From Bacteroidia bacterium (GTDB taxonomy: Bacteria > Bacteroidota > Bacteroidia > B-17B0 > Aurantibacillaceae), in the NCBI GenBank assembly GCA_022841465.1, contig JALHRL010000006.1, positions 70,065-134,064 of the forward strand: DNA of 64,000 nt, written 5' to 3'. The translations under genes were made by a program, and so were the position numbers. Within the stretch, counting starts at the first letter, position 1. Each line of letters begins with the position of its first letter. The notes beneath the pieces were generated by a model. That model did no database searches, was not told where the DNA came from, and saw only the letters and a program-made list of their open reading frames with translations. Positions 7,202 to 16,124 of the stretch are shown piece by piece.

Positions 7202-8704
7202 CTATTTATTTATTACAAATTTTGTTTTTTTAATGATTGTTTTGTTGTGATATACTTGAACCAAATAAACGCCGTTTTTCATTTCAGATACATCTATTTC
7301 TTTAAAATAACCCGCTACTAAATCTTTTTCGTTTTGATGATTTTCTGTAAGCACATTTTTTCCGGTTAAATCTAGAATTTGAATTGTTAAAGGTTGATTT
7401 AAAAAATCAACAGGTACGTTCATTCTTATTTTATTACTTGCAGGGTTTGGGAAAAAATGAATGGAATTATTGTATGCATTTTCTTGAATTCCTGTGGTTA
7501 TAACATTACCGGTATGTGTAGAAACTCCGCTTCCGCTGGTACTTATACCACCTTCTGTTGAAGGAACATCGGGGTTTTTCCACAAATGTGTTTTCAACAT
7601 AAATATTCCGTTGTTTTGATCGAGTGCAAAAATATTTTTACTTGGGAACCATGGATAAGCACCCCACTGACCGTTATAATTACCAGAGTAAGTTCCGGTA
7701 TTTGCGCCCGCTTGCGGATAAGTATCAAAATAACCTGTTAAAAAAGGAGCCGAAGGATTTTTAATATTGAAGACTTGAATACCATCAGAGTAAGCACTTA
7801 CAAAACATAAGGTATCATTTGCCATAAAAGGGTTATGAGGAGTAGTTAGCGAATGTTGGTTTATTGTGGAAAGCACCTGAATGTTACTAAAGTTTTGAAC
7901 GTCTGCAATTTTTATGGGCAAACTGGCAGGTACTTCATCCATAAACACCAAGGTTTTTCTGTTTGGTGTTATTGCACTGCTGTGGTTATATCCTGAAAAT
8001 GGATAGGTTGTTAATGAGCCTAACTGTTGGAAGGTGTTTGTTGGCGAGGTTAACAAAAACACATATAAGCCTTGGTAACCTGCAGAAACAAAAACAGTAT
8101 CGTTAATTATAAACGAGTCGTGTACTCCTGTTAAAAAATTAGCGTCTTGTTTTAATCGTCTGATTAAGGTTGGAGCAGTGGGGGTAGCTAAGCTATAAAC
8201 ATTCATAATATCCGTAGCACCGGTACTGTATGTTACGCCTGAAACGTAAAGCTTGTTTTGATCAATCCACGTTGCATGTCCTCTTCTGAATAAAGCCTGA
8301 CTATCGTATACCTTATGTACGCTATCCGGTAGGTATTGCATATCAAAAATTTGAAAGCTGTTTGGTCCGCTATCATCGCTTACGACATAACAGTAATTTT
8401 GATAAGTTTTAATTTCCCTCCAAACGTGGTCGGTTTGTTTTCCTGCTTCAAAATCGCATACCACTGGCAAATAGGGGTTAGTAACGTCAACAAAAAATGT
8501 CCCTTTAGATGAACCGGCAATGGCATACTCTCTGTTTTTACTTTGCTGATACCAGCCCCAACAACCGGAATATTTTCCGCCGTATGCGTTTAACGAAGTT
8601 TCAGGACTTATTACACTACACAAAGTAAAATTGGATGCAGCATATGTTTGAGCTTGTATTTTTGCAAAACAAAAAAGGCTAATTGCAAGTAAAAGTTTTT
8701 TCAT
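7202..8704 (-). CDS. Choice-of-anchor B family protein with T9SS sorting domain (paralogue 2)
   Basis: The 500-residue protein has the same architecture as paralogue 1: signal peptide ending KIQAQ, KYSGCWGWYQ signature, propeller-like body, Gly/Ser linker near 375-400 and a T9SS type A domain (FFPNPASN). Long stretches match paralogue 1 almost residue for residue (for example around QIFDMQYLPDSVHKVYDSQA), so this pair arose by a recent tandem duplication. It lies 35 nt upstream of paralogue 1 and 6 nt downstream of paralogue 3, in one transcription unit. Confidence 0.88.
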   Translation of the reverse strand: MKKLLLAISLFCFAKIQAQTYAASNFTLCSVISPETSLNAYGGKYSGCWGWYQQSKNREYAIAGSSKGTFFVDVTNPYLPVVCDFEAGKQTDHVWREIKTYQNYCYVVSDDSGPNSFQIFDMQYLPDSVHKVYDSQALFRRGHATWIDQNKLYVSGVTYSTGATDIMNVYSLATPTAPTLIRRLKQDANFLTGVHDSFIINDTVFVSAGYQGLYVFLLTSPTNTFQQLGSLTTYPFSGYNHSSAITPNRKTLVFMDEVPASLPIKIADVQNFSNIQVLSTINQHSLTTPHNPFMANDTLCFVSAYSDGIQVFNIKNPSAPFLTGYFDTYPQAGANTGTYSGNYNGQWGAYPWFPSKNIFALDQNNGIFMLKTHLWKNPDVPSTEGGISTSGSGVSTHTGNVITTGIQENAYNNSIHFFPNPASNKIRMNVPVDFLNQPLTIQILDLTGKNVLTENHQNEKDLVAGYFKEIDVSEMKNGVYLVQVYHNKTIIKKTKFVINK

Positions 8705-8710
8705 GGGAGC

Positions 8711-10117
8711 CTAGTTTTTTATTATTTTTTTGGTAATTTTTTTATTGTTATTGCTTACAGTAACAAAGTAAGCGCCTTTACTTAAGTTGCTTATATTCAA
8801 TAAACAAGCGTTAAAGTAATTTAATTTTTCGGTTAAAACAACTTCGCCTAAAACATTTGTAATATTAATTTCTGTTTTGCCTTTTAAATTGCAAATAAGT
8901 CTAATTTTTTCGGTGGCAGGGTTTGGAAAAATATCTAAAAATATATTATCAGCAATACCTTCTTGCAGGCCAATAGGCTGGGCATATGTTGCACTTGGAT
9001 CTAAAATAAAAACTCCGTTTTGCATATCGCAGGCAATAATAATTCCACTTGGTAAGAAAGGATAAGCGCCCCAATTTCCTCTGTAAGGACTACCCGGATA
9101 TCCATTTTCAAAACCACCTTGGTTGTGTGTATCAAAGTAACCCGAAACGATTGGATTTGTTTTATCTGCGATATCATAAATTATTAACCCGTCTTGATAA
9201 CTGCTTACTATTGCCCAACGTGTTCCAATAACGTAAGGATTGTGTGGTGTTGTGCCAGCATAAATATTTGCAGTAGCTGTTTGCACAATATTTGACATGT
9301 TTTGTAAATCAATAATTCGTAAAGGTAATGCGGTAGGTACTTCATCTGCAAAAACTAAATATTTGCTGTCTGTTGTTATGTAACTACTGTGATTGTAAGC
9401 AGGGCCGGAATTATAGTTTTCAAAAGAGCCAATTTGTTCAAAAGTAGTATCAGGCTTAAAATGGTAAACAAACAAGCCTTGATTTCCGCAAGAAGCGTAA
9501 ACAGTATCGTTTTTTGCAAACATATCGTGTACTACACTTATGTTTGAATAATCTGTTTTAAGTGAACGTAAAAAAACCGGAACAGATGGAGTTGCCAAGC
9601 TATATACTGTCATATTATCGTAATCGCCTCCTAATTTGGTTTGAGATCCAATATACATTCGGTCTTTATCAATCCAAATGGTATGTCCACGATCGAAATA
9701 ACTGGTATTATCATCTAAAACAACATGCACACTATCTGGTAAATACTGCATATCAACAATCTGAAAACGATTAGGGCTGCTATCGTCGCTTACAATATAG
9801 CAGTAATGGTCGTAGGTTTTCATTTCTCGCCATGTACAACCAATTCTTCCGGGCACGGTATCACAAACAACAGGAGCGTTTGGATTGGTTACATCTACAA
9901 AAAAAGTATTGGCGCTAGTGCCTATTATGGCGTATTCTTTGTTTTTATTTGCTTGATACCAACCCCAGCAACCGGAATATTTTCTGCCATCTGTTCCAAT
10001 GCCTACGGTTGTTTGCGGGTCTATATGGCTAAGTAATGAAATATTAAGAGAGTTGTATGTTTGAGCGTTTAAGAAAAAATGGCTCAAAAAAAGTACAAAA
10101 AAAAGTTTCCTAAACAT
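8711..10117 (-). CDS. Choice-of-anchor B family protein with T9SS sorting domain (paralogue 3, divergent)
   Basis: The 468-residue protein is the first gene of the operon. It keeps the signal peptide (MFRKLFFVLFLSHFFLNAQ), KYSGCWGWYQ, FVDVTNP, YCYIVSDDSSPN and QIVDMQYLPDSVH. It lacks the Gly/Ser linker and joins directly to a different T9SS type A domain (DIFPNPATEKI, ending KKITKKIIKN). It is clearly more distant than paralogues 1 and 2 are from each other, so the duplication events happened at different times. Confidence 0.87.
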   Translation of the reverse strand: MFRKLFFVLFLSHFFLNAQTYNSLNISLLSHIDPQTTVGIGTDGRKYSGCWGWYQANKNKEYAIIGTSANTFFVDVTNPNAPVVCDTVPGRIGCTWREMKTYDHYCYIVSDDSSPNRFQIVDMQYLPDSVHVVLDDNTSYFDRGHTIWIDKDRMYIGSQTKLGGDYDNMTVYSLATPSVPVFLRSLKTDYSNISVVHDMFAKNDTVYASCGNQGLFVYHFKPDTTFEQIGSFENYNSGPAYNHSSYITTDSKYLVFADEVPTALPLRIIDLQNMSNIVQTATANIYAGTTPHNPYVIGTRWAIVSSYQDGLIIYDIADKTNPIVSGYFDTHNQGGFENGYPGSPYRGNWGAYPFLPSGIIIACDMQNGVFILDPSATYAQPIGLQEGIADNIFLDIFPNPATEKIRLICNLKGKTEINITNVLGEVVLTEKLNYFNACLLNISNLSKGAYFVTVSNNNKKITKKIIKN

Positions 10118-10133
10118 TAGGTATTGGTTTTAA

Positions 10134-10141
10134 CAAATTTA
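10134..10141 (-). promoter_or_regulatory. -7 promoter element of the choice-of-anchor B operon
   Basis: TAAATTTG on the minus strand matches the TAnnTTTG consensus. It leaves a leader of about 10 nt before the ATG at 10117. It directly follows the terminator of the upstream barrel gene, so the new transcript begins within a few bases of where the previous one ends. Confidence 0.6.
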
Positions 10142-10174
10142 ATAAAAAAAAACCGCAATTAAAATAGGGCGGTT
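10141..10174 (-). terminator. Rho-independent terminator of the barrel gene
   Basis: On the minus strand AACCGC pairs with GCGGTT, followed by nine T residues. The upstream arm lies inside the last codons and the stop of the outer-membrane protein gene. Confidence 0.8.
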
Positions 10175-11892
10175 AAACCAAAATGTATTTTTCCGTTTCG
10201 GGCATCAATACCCTGTTTAAATTGGCTACCCAAGGCGTAATTAATAGATAAAATACCGGCTTTGGTGTCTAAATTCATTCCGGCTCCAAAGCTAAAAGGG
10301 GTGTCTTTTATATAGGAACCAAAACTATTGTTTTCGTAAAAAGCTCCTTCTGTAAAGGCAATTAAGCTTGAGTTTTGAGAAAAAATAAACCTGTATTCTA
10401 TTGTTGGGATAGCATAAAAGGAAGTGAAAATACTTTCTTCATCAAAACCCCTTAATGTTTTTAAACCACCTATGCGCAACAGCTCGTTTTTAAAAACAGG
10501 AGCATTACCAAAAATAGAGGCACTTTGTAAACCTAAACGCAATACGCTGTTTCCTTTTAATTGAATGTAACCATTAATTGTTGCATCATAAACATATTGT
10601 GCAGAAGATAATGCAATATTTGTGTAAGCGTTTTCGTTAATACGAGGGTTTTTTCTAATTTTTTTTGTTCCGGCCGATGCGTTTATTTGAATGGAGATTC
10701 CTTTATGTGGATTAAAACGGTAATCTAACTTTTCATAAAACACTCCAAACCCGTTTAGGTTGCTTGAAACATCGGCATAACTGGGAAGCACGGTGGCGTT
10801 TTCTAATCCTGAGGTAGAAATTAGATTAGATTGACGTTGTTTAATATGAACTTTAATGTAGTTAAGGCCAGAAAAATAATAGTGCAAACCAAAATCGTTA
10901 TTTATATCAATAAATGTGGTATCGCGTTTATAAATTTTTAATGAATAATCGCTGCCAAAAGAAGTGCCAAACATATAAGGATAAATAAATTTGCCTTTAA
11001 AATCTTGTGTTTGTTGTTGCAATCTTCTCCACTCAACGTCAAAAGTTTCTGCATTGTGCAAAATCCCATTCACTACTTTAATTTTTATATCTCCGGTAAT
11101 AACTGTTTTGCCTGTAATGTTATCGGGTTGCACACCCACAATACCATCAAATTGCGAAGCGTTTTTTTTATTTAAAAACAATACTACTTTGTTTGTTTTT
11201 TCTGTTAGCCTTACTTGTTGTGCTTGAGTTTGAACCAAAAACGGAAGTTGTAATATTTTGTTTCCAATTGTTTTTATATTGGCTTCATTATAAGGTTTTC
11301 CGGGAATAACAGAAATATAACGATTAATAAACGAACTGTTTATTTTTGCATTTCCAATAATTACAACAGAATCTATTTTAAAGAAATTATTTTTTTTAAT
11401 ATTAAGCGACGCTTTAATTTCATTATTGTTTATTTCAAGGCTATCTAAGCTAACCGAAGCGAAAGGGTGACCATTATTTTCGTAATAAACAATTATTTTT
11501 TCTTTTAACTGAAGAAATTGTTTACCATTAAAAGGTTTGTTTTGGAAAGATTTGTTTGAATAACCTAATTTTGATGCAAGTAAAGGATTTAAATTTCCGG
11601 GTTTTAAATAAAGCCATTTAAATACATCACCTGTAACAATGGTACTTTTTAACTCATTAGCAGAAAAAAGGGTATCTGCTTTTGCTAATAAATATCCTTT
11701 TTGTTGTAATTCGTTCATTACATTGTTTAACTCATTTATAGCTCCCGATTTATTTTTATGAAGTTGAGCGTATTTAATATCTTTAAATACCGCATCACCA
11801 TCATTTACTATTTTAAATGAAAATTGCTGCCCATTTATTTTAATAAATGAAACTAAAAAGCCAACTAATAAATATTTAAAAAAGATGTTCAA
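10159..11892 (-). CDS. BamA/TamA family outer-membrane protein (Omp85, short POTRA region)
   Basis: This 577-residue protein has a signal peptide (ending KINGQ), POTRA-like alpha/beta repeats over about residues 30-240 (for example IDSVVIIGNAKINSSFINRYI), and a C-terminal beta-barrel of about 330 residues. RIGGLKTLRGFDEES contains the RGF motif of Omp85 barrel loop 6, the strongest evidence. The protein ends with Phe, as expected for an outer-membrane barrel. It may insert or export proteins or lipids; the substrate is unknown. The start is TTG (no in-frame ATG gives a complete signal peptide). It diverges from the T9SS gene at 11952. Confidence 0.82.
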   Translation of the reverse strand: MNIFFKYLLVGFLVSFIKINGQQFSFKIVNDGDAVFKDIKYAQLHKNKSGAINELNNVMNELQQKGYLLAKADTLFSANELKSTIVTGDVFKWLYLKPGNLNPLLASKLGYSNKSFQNKPFNGKQFLQLKEKIIVYYENNGHPFASVSLDSLEINNNEIKASLNIKKNNFFKIDSVVIIGNAKINSSFINRYISVIPGKPYNEANIKTIGNKILQLPFLVQTQAQQVRLTEKTNKVVLFLNKKNASQFDGIVGVQPDNITGKTVITGDIKIKVVNGILHNAETFDVEWRRLQQQTQDFKGKFIYPYMFGTSFGSDYSLKIYKRDTTFIDINNDFGLHYYFSGLNYIKVHIKQRQSNLISTSGLENATVLPSYADVSSNLNGFGVFYEKLDYRFNPHKGISIQINASAGTKKIRKNPRINENAYTNIALSSAQYVYDATINGYIQLKGNSVLRLGLQSASIFGNAPVFKNELLRIGGLKTLRGFDEESIFTSFYAIPTIEYRFIFSQNSSLIAFTEGAFYENNSFGSYIKDTPFSFGAGMNLDTKAGILSINYALGSQFKQGIDARNGKIHFGLTALF

Positions 11893-11951
11893 AATAAGGC
11901 TTTGATTTAACGGGAAATCAGTAATATTTATTACATTTAATTTCTAAATTT

Positions 11952-13019
11952 ATGAAAAACCTTTTATTAAAAGTCGCCTTATTTATAGCAATTAGTGCAA
12001 AAGCGCAATTACCTATAAGTTTAACAAACGCTCATTTTCCGGGAATGAATGATACTTTGCGATACAGCAATGTTTCACCCACCGTTAGTATAAATTATAC
12101 AACTACCGGCACAAACTTTAATTGGAATTTTTCTAACTTAAGTCCAATTAGCCAAGGTGTTAGAGAATATAAATTAGCGTTGCAAACGCCTTATTTTTTA
12201 TTTTTTATAGGATTTAATGAATACGGAGAAAAAATAGCGGATACTCTAGGGGCAGGACCGTTAACAATTACGAATTATTACAATTTTTACAGAAAGCAAA
12301 CTTCACCCATTAACGCATATGTTGTTGATGGCGCCGGCATGACTTTTAGCAGTGTACCTGTACCTTCTTATTACAGCGATAAAGACGAATTATATGTTTT
12401 TCCCTTAACCTATCCTAGTTACGATAGTACCACTTTTAAATTTTCTACACCAACTACTACATTACTTCCTATTGTTTATTCTAAAACAGGATATAGGGTT
12501 ACCAAAGCAGAAGGTTGGGGAACAATAACCACCCCATTTGGTACAGAGCCTTGCTTAAAAATTGTAACAACGCAGTATTCTCAGGATAGTATTAAAAACA
12601 CCATCATTCCTTTTCCTGTGGGTTTTACCAATAATCAAAGAAGTTATCAGTGGTTAACAACAACATCTAAAATACCTTATTTAGAGGTTAATGGAAATTT
12701 GGTTGGAAGTAATTTCACCATAACGCAAATTAGATATAGAGATAATTATCAAGTATTAAATTCGGTTGTTGAAAGTTCCGAGTTAGAAAATGCTCTAAAT
12801 TTTTATCCAAACCCGGTTAAAAACGAATTACAAATTGAAAACAGTAAAAATTGGAAAAAAATTGAAATATATAACCTAAACGGGCAATTGCTTATTTCTC
12901 AAAATCTGGAAAAAAGCAGTAAAAACAGCGTTTACGTTGAAAAACTGCCTATTGGCTTGTACAATGCCAAAATTTTTAAAGGAAATGAACAATTTATTTT
13001 TAAATTTATTAAGCAGTAA
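11952..13019 (+). CDS. Secreted protein with T9SS type A sorting domain
   Basis: The 355-residue protein has a signal peptide (MKNLLLKVALFIAISAKAQ). Its body of about 250 residues is rich in aromatic and Thr residues with no recognised domain. The C-terminal T9SS type A domain starts near residue 278 (LNFYPNPVKNELQIEN, IEIYNLNGQLL, LPIGLYNAKIF). It should be carried across the outer membrane by T9SS and may be a surface-attached protein. It is monocistronic, 59 bp from the divergent barrel gene. Confidence 0.8.
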   Translation: MKNLLLKVALFIAISAKAQLPISLTNAHFPGMNDTLRYSNVSPTVSINYTTTGTNFNWNFSNLSPISQGVREYKLALQTPYFLFFIGFNEYGEKIADTLGAGPLTITNYYNFYRKQTSPINAYVVDGAGMTFSSVPVPSYYSDKDELYVFPLTYPSYDSTTFKFSTPTTTLLPIVYSKTGYRVTKAEGWGTITTPFGTEPCLKIVTTQYSQDSIKNTIIPFPVGFTNNQRSYQWLTTTSKIPYLEVNGNLVGSNFTITQIRYRDNYQVLNSVVESSELENALNFYPNPVKNELQIENSKNWKKIEIYNLNGQLLISQNLEKSSKNSVYVEKLPIGLYNAKIFKGNEQFIFKFIKQ

Positions 13020-13067
13020 TTTTTCTTAATTTAATTTAAAGCACTATTTTCGTAAAAAACTATTACT

Positions 13068-13388
13068 ATGGGAAATCATCACGATCATCACAACGATCAT
13101 TCAACTGAAAAGAAACCGGTATCATTTACTGTACCTTTAATTTTTGCAAGTGTTATTGTTCTTGTAATTGTATTACTTGTTAATCTTGGCGATTCTAGAA
13201 ATGAATGCTGCGAAGGCGATAATGCCCAAGCATGTGTAAAAGATGCTCACGGAAAATGCGAGAGTAAAGGTGAAGAAAAAGCGCATGGTGATGCTCATCA
13301 TGAAGAAGCTAAAGAATCAAATCATGGAGAAACAGCATTAGACTCTACTGTAACGCACGCTCCTGAGGCAGAAGGACATAGCCATTAA
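13068..13388 (+). CDS. Small His-rich single-span membrane protein
   Basis: The product has 106 residues. A His/Asp-rich N terminus (HHDHHNDH) is followed by one transmembrane helix (about 20-42, VPLIFASVIVLVIVLLVNLG). The polar C-terminal region has four Cys (ECC, ACV, KCE) and many His, ending EGHSH. There is no signal peptide. Such His/Cys density suggests transition-metal binding, but this is inference and no family is recognised. TATTTTCG about 20-30 nt upstream resembles a -7 element with one mismatch. The next gene begins 28 nt later, across a terminator-like hairpin. Confidence 0.7.
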   Translation: MGNHHDHHNDHSTEKKPVSFTVPLIFASVIVLVIVLLVNLGDSRNECCEGDNAQACVKDAHGKCESKGEEKAHGDAHHEEAKESNHGETALDSTVTHAPEAEGHSH

Positions 13389-13416
13389 TTTTTAATTTTT
13401 GTATGAAACAATTAAT

Positions 13417-15150
13417 ATGAAGTTTCATATTCGTTATAAAAAAGCACCTATTAAGGGTGCTTTATTTTTTTTAAAGAAAACGGTTGTGTTTACATGTTTT
13501 ACTACTTTATTATTTTCTGCGTGTAAAGAAGAACCAAAAAAAATTGAAATTGAAGTAAAGCCGGTTAAAAAAATAGAAGATCTTAATAAAGCTACATTAG
13601 ATTCATATAAAGATATTTTGTCTCAAAATAAAAACGATTCTTTGTTGGTTTTAGAAACAGATACACTCATTTCTTTTCCATTTTTTAGCGCATTAAAATC
13701 TTCTAATTCCATTTTGTTTTTTGAGAATTGTAAACTAAATCCATTAGGAGATACGGTATTGTTTTATATAAATAACGCAAGGTTATATGGGCTTTATCCA
13801 AACGATTATTTCTCTAACAAACTGAAAAAGATAATCCCTAAAATTTATGATACCATTAATGAAGATTATTATCCTGCATTAGCAGCAAAAGCGGAATTAT
13901 TAATAACAGACGCTTTTTTGAAACTAGGTGCGCATATAAATAAAGGCAGGTTTAATCCGGATACCGCTTTAACGGAGTGGCACCCTGCAAAATTAGATAC
14001 TAATTGGTTAAGCATATTAAGGTTTGGTTTAAATAATAAAAAAGTTAAAAATGCTTTAGATTCACTAGAGCCTAAGCATGAAGGCTACACGTTTTTAAAA
14101 TACGCTTTTAGAAAATACTTGAAAGAAAATGAACAATTGAATTGGGATTCTGTTCCGGTATACAGTTTAAGCGATACTTCTAAAACGCTAAAGTTGTTGC
14201 TAAAAGAACGTTTGCTGATAACCGGAGATTATAATGATTCATTAAAAGTGAATGACAGTTTAAAATTAGCAAAAGCCTTAAAAAGTTTTCAAAAACGAAT
14301 GAATTTAGATCCTGATGGTAAGCTGGGGAAATACACTAAACAGGCTTTGCAGTTGAGTAAAGAACAAACCATAAGGCAAATGGAAATGGCTTTAGAAAGA
14401 TGGAGGTGGGAGCCTAAAAAATATCCGGAAAAATACGCTATTGTAAATATACCTTCAGCAAATATGAACGTTTATGAATGGTGGAAAAAGAAAAAAATAG
14501 ACACTTTGGTTTTACGCAGTAATGTTGTTGTTGGTAAACCCGAAACACCAACACCACTTTTAGAAAGTAAAATTAATTACATCATCATTTACCCTTACTG
14601 GAATGTTCCTTTTACCATTGCCTGGAAAGAAATTTTACCAATGGTTCAAAGAGATACATCTTATTTAAGAAAAAAGAATTTTGAAGTTATTGGTGCACGT
14701 GGAGAAGTGGTGACAGATATAGGAAAATTAAACTGGAAAAAGTACAACAAAGAATATTTACCAATTAGATTCAGGCAGCGAATTGGAAATGAAAACAGTT
14801 TAGGTATTTGTAAATTTAATTTTAACAATAAGTATGGAGTTTATTTACACGACACCAATAGCAAACGTTACTTTAAAACTTTTTATCGTTATCAAAGTCA
14901 TGGTTGTATACGCCTAGATAAGTATTATGAAATGGCTCGTTTTTTAATAAGAGACGATACACTAAACATACCTTACGACACCTTAAACACTTGGTTAGCG
15001 CGCCCGGAGCAACAAAAAATTAATTTAAAAAAGAGGCTGCCAATTTACATCAGGTATTATACTGTACAAACAGATAGTGTAATGAACATGAAGTTTTTTA
15101 TTGATATTTACAGGAAGGATGAGGAATTGATGAAGAAAATCTACAAGTAA
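13417..15150 (+). CDS. L,D-transpeptidase, YcbB/LdtD-like (YkuD domain) lipoprotein
   Basis: It forms 3-3 cross-links or attaches partners in peptidoglycan. The N terminus has a hydrophobic segment ending LLFSAC, a lipobox, so it is probably lipid-anchored in the periplasm. A YcbB-type scaffold region follows, then a peptidoglycan-binding repeat (LKSFQKRMNLDPDGKLGKYT) and a YkuD catalytic domain with YLHDT and SHGCIRLD; the catalytic Cys is near residue 497. The ATG at 13417 is preferred; an in-frame TTG at 13399 adds six residues and nothing recognisable. Codons 9-20 coincide with a terminator-like hairpin. Confidence 0.86.
   Translation: MKFHIRYKKAPIKGALFFLKKTVVFTCFTTLLFSACKEEPKKIEIEVKPVKKIEDLNKATLDSYKDILSQNKNDSLLVLETDTLISFPFFSALKSSNSILFFENCKLNPLGDTVLFYINNARLYGLYPNDYFSNKLKKIIPKIYDTINEDYYPALAAKAELLITDAFLKLGAHINKGRFNPDTALTEWHPAKLDTNWLSILRFGLNNKKVKNALDSLEPKHEGYTFLKYAFRKYLKENEQLNWDSVPVYSLSDTSKTLKLLLKERLLITGDYNDSLKVNDSLKLAKALKSFQKRMNLDPDGKLGKYTKQALQLSKEQTIRQMEMALERWRWEPKKYPEKYAIVNIPSANMNVYEWWKKKKIDTLVLRSNVVVGKPETPTPLLESKINYIIIYPYWNVPFTIAWKEILPMVQRDTSYLRKKNFEVIGARGEVVTDIGKLNWKKYNKEYLPIRFRQRIGNENSLGICKFNFNNKYGVYLHDTNSKRYFKTFYRYQSHGCIRLDKYYEMARFLIRDDTLNIPYDTLNTWLARPEQQKINLKKRLPIYIRYYTVQTDSVMNMKFFIDIYRKDEELMKKIYK
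13438..13472 (+). terminator. Terminator-like hairpin inside the 5' end of the L,D-transpeptidase gene
   Basis: AAAGCACC (13441-13448), loop TATTAAG and GGTGCTTT (13456-13463) are followed by A and a run of eight T. This is the form of an intrinsic terminator for the His-rich gene, yet it lies in codons 9-19 of the following gene. Any transcript that starts before the ATG must read through it. Confidence 0.6.
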
Positions 15151-15154
15151 GATT

Positions 15155-15544
15155 TTATTTTTCCAGAATATTAATTTGATCGTAGTTTAGCATTATTTTG
15201 TAATCTTCGCCTGCTTCTTTAATTTCTTCGTCATCTTTTTCGTAATACCAATTAATAACACCGTTAATTGCAATTAATCGAATAAAAAATTTAGATAACA
15301 TTTTAGAGGCAACTGTATTAAAATAATCTAATTTTAAACTAACCGTAAGTGGGGCAGGGTTGTTACTTGCTTTATACTCTTCTGTCCAGCGGTTTAACCT
15401 GTCAAAAAAATCCATAGGATTTTCAGCAACAATTTTACCATCTAAATCAAGGGTAGCATTTTTTAAATCAAACACTGCCTGAGGTGTGGTTTCTGTTTTG
15501 GTTATAACTATTTTTCCGCTGTTATCGATGAGAGCAAATTTAAT
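15155..15544 (-). CDS. SiaC-like regulatory protein (DUF1987), non-AUG start proposed
   Basis: The family binds a partner and is switched by phosphorylation on a Ser/Thr, with a SpoIIE/PP2C phosphatase as eraser (known for SiaC of Pseudomonas). The family pattern TP-x-V-x-F-D, then a G and PEN, appears here as TPQAVFDLKNATLDLDGKI followed by AENPMDFF. The first usable ordinary start is GTG at 15475, but it falls inside this block, after TPQA. Reading the same frame upstream gives coherent protein sequence (KFALIDNSGKIVITKTE) back to ATT at 15544, about 129 residues in all, the normal family length. I therefore place the start at or near that ATT. The upstream acetyltransferase stop is 28 nt away. 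Confidence 0.65.
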   Translation of the reverse strand: MKFALIDNSGKIVITKTETTPQAVFDLKNATLDLDGKIVAENPMDFFDRLNRWTEEYKASNNPAPLTVSLKLDYFNTVASKMLSKFFIRLIAINGVINWYYEKDDEEIKEAGEDYKIMLNYDQINILEK

Positions 15545-15572
15545 GATTTTTGTTTAGCAGCAAACTTTCTTT

Positions 15573-16124
15573 TTATTTTTCTATAACTCTTTCCTTTAAT
15601 TTAATTGCAGGTGTTCCTCCGTAAACACCATAAGCATCTAAATCTGTGCTGGCCACAGCATTTACCTGTAAAACAGCCTCTTTACCAATTATAACGCCCT
15701 GAGTAACAATAGATTTAGCGCCAATCCAAGCTCCATCATCAATGGCAATTGGTTTTACTATTAAATCGAAACTAGATTTTTTGTAATTGTGATTACCACT
15801 TAGTATTAGCGCTCCTTGCGATATGCAAACATTGTTTCCAATTCGTACTTTATCTAAATTATCTATCCAAACATTTTCACCAATCCAAACATGGTTTCCT
15901 ATTTCTAAATTCCACGGATATTTAATAGAAACATGTGGCTTTAAAACCAAGCCTTTTCCTATTTTGGCTCCAAATAGTTTTAATAAAGCAATTTTAAACC
16001 CCATAAACGGCATTGCAGATTTTAAAATATGTGCATTAATAAAATACCACAAGCCTCTTTTCACAAAGCTGCCTCCTGGATTATACCAATCGTTATTATA
16101 TGAAGATAAATCTGTTTTACTCAC
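15573..16124 (-). CDS. WcaF-type polysaccharide O-acetyltransferase (left-handed beta-helix)
   Basis: The 183-residue protein transfers acetyl from acetyl-CoA to a sugar during surface polysaccharide assembly. The N terminus TDLSSYNNDWYNPGGS and the WYFINAHIL segment are typical of WcaF. Hexapeptide repeats follow (IGKGLVL, LEIGNHVWIGENVWID, VRIGNNVCIS), with the catalytic His in SGNHNYK and a C-terminal GTPAIKL. The GTG at 16124 overlaps the upstream stop by 8 nt (GTGAGTAA) and gives the family length; an upstream start at 16172 would add 16 residues and a longer overlap. Confidence 0.86.
   Translation of the reverse strand: MSKTDLSSYNNDWYNPGGSFVKRGLWYFINAHILKSAMPFMGFKIALLKLFGAKIGKGLVLKPHVSIKYPWNLEIGNHVWIGENVWIDNLDKVRIGNNVCISQGALILSGNHNYKKSSFDLIVKPIAIDDGAWIGAKSIVTQGVIIGKEAVLQVNAVASTDLDAYGVYGGTPAIKLKERVIEK

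Noticed and set aside
13399-13416. TTG start for the L,D-transpeptidase
   Set aside because: It adds six residues with no conserved content; the ATG at 13417 is stronger.
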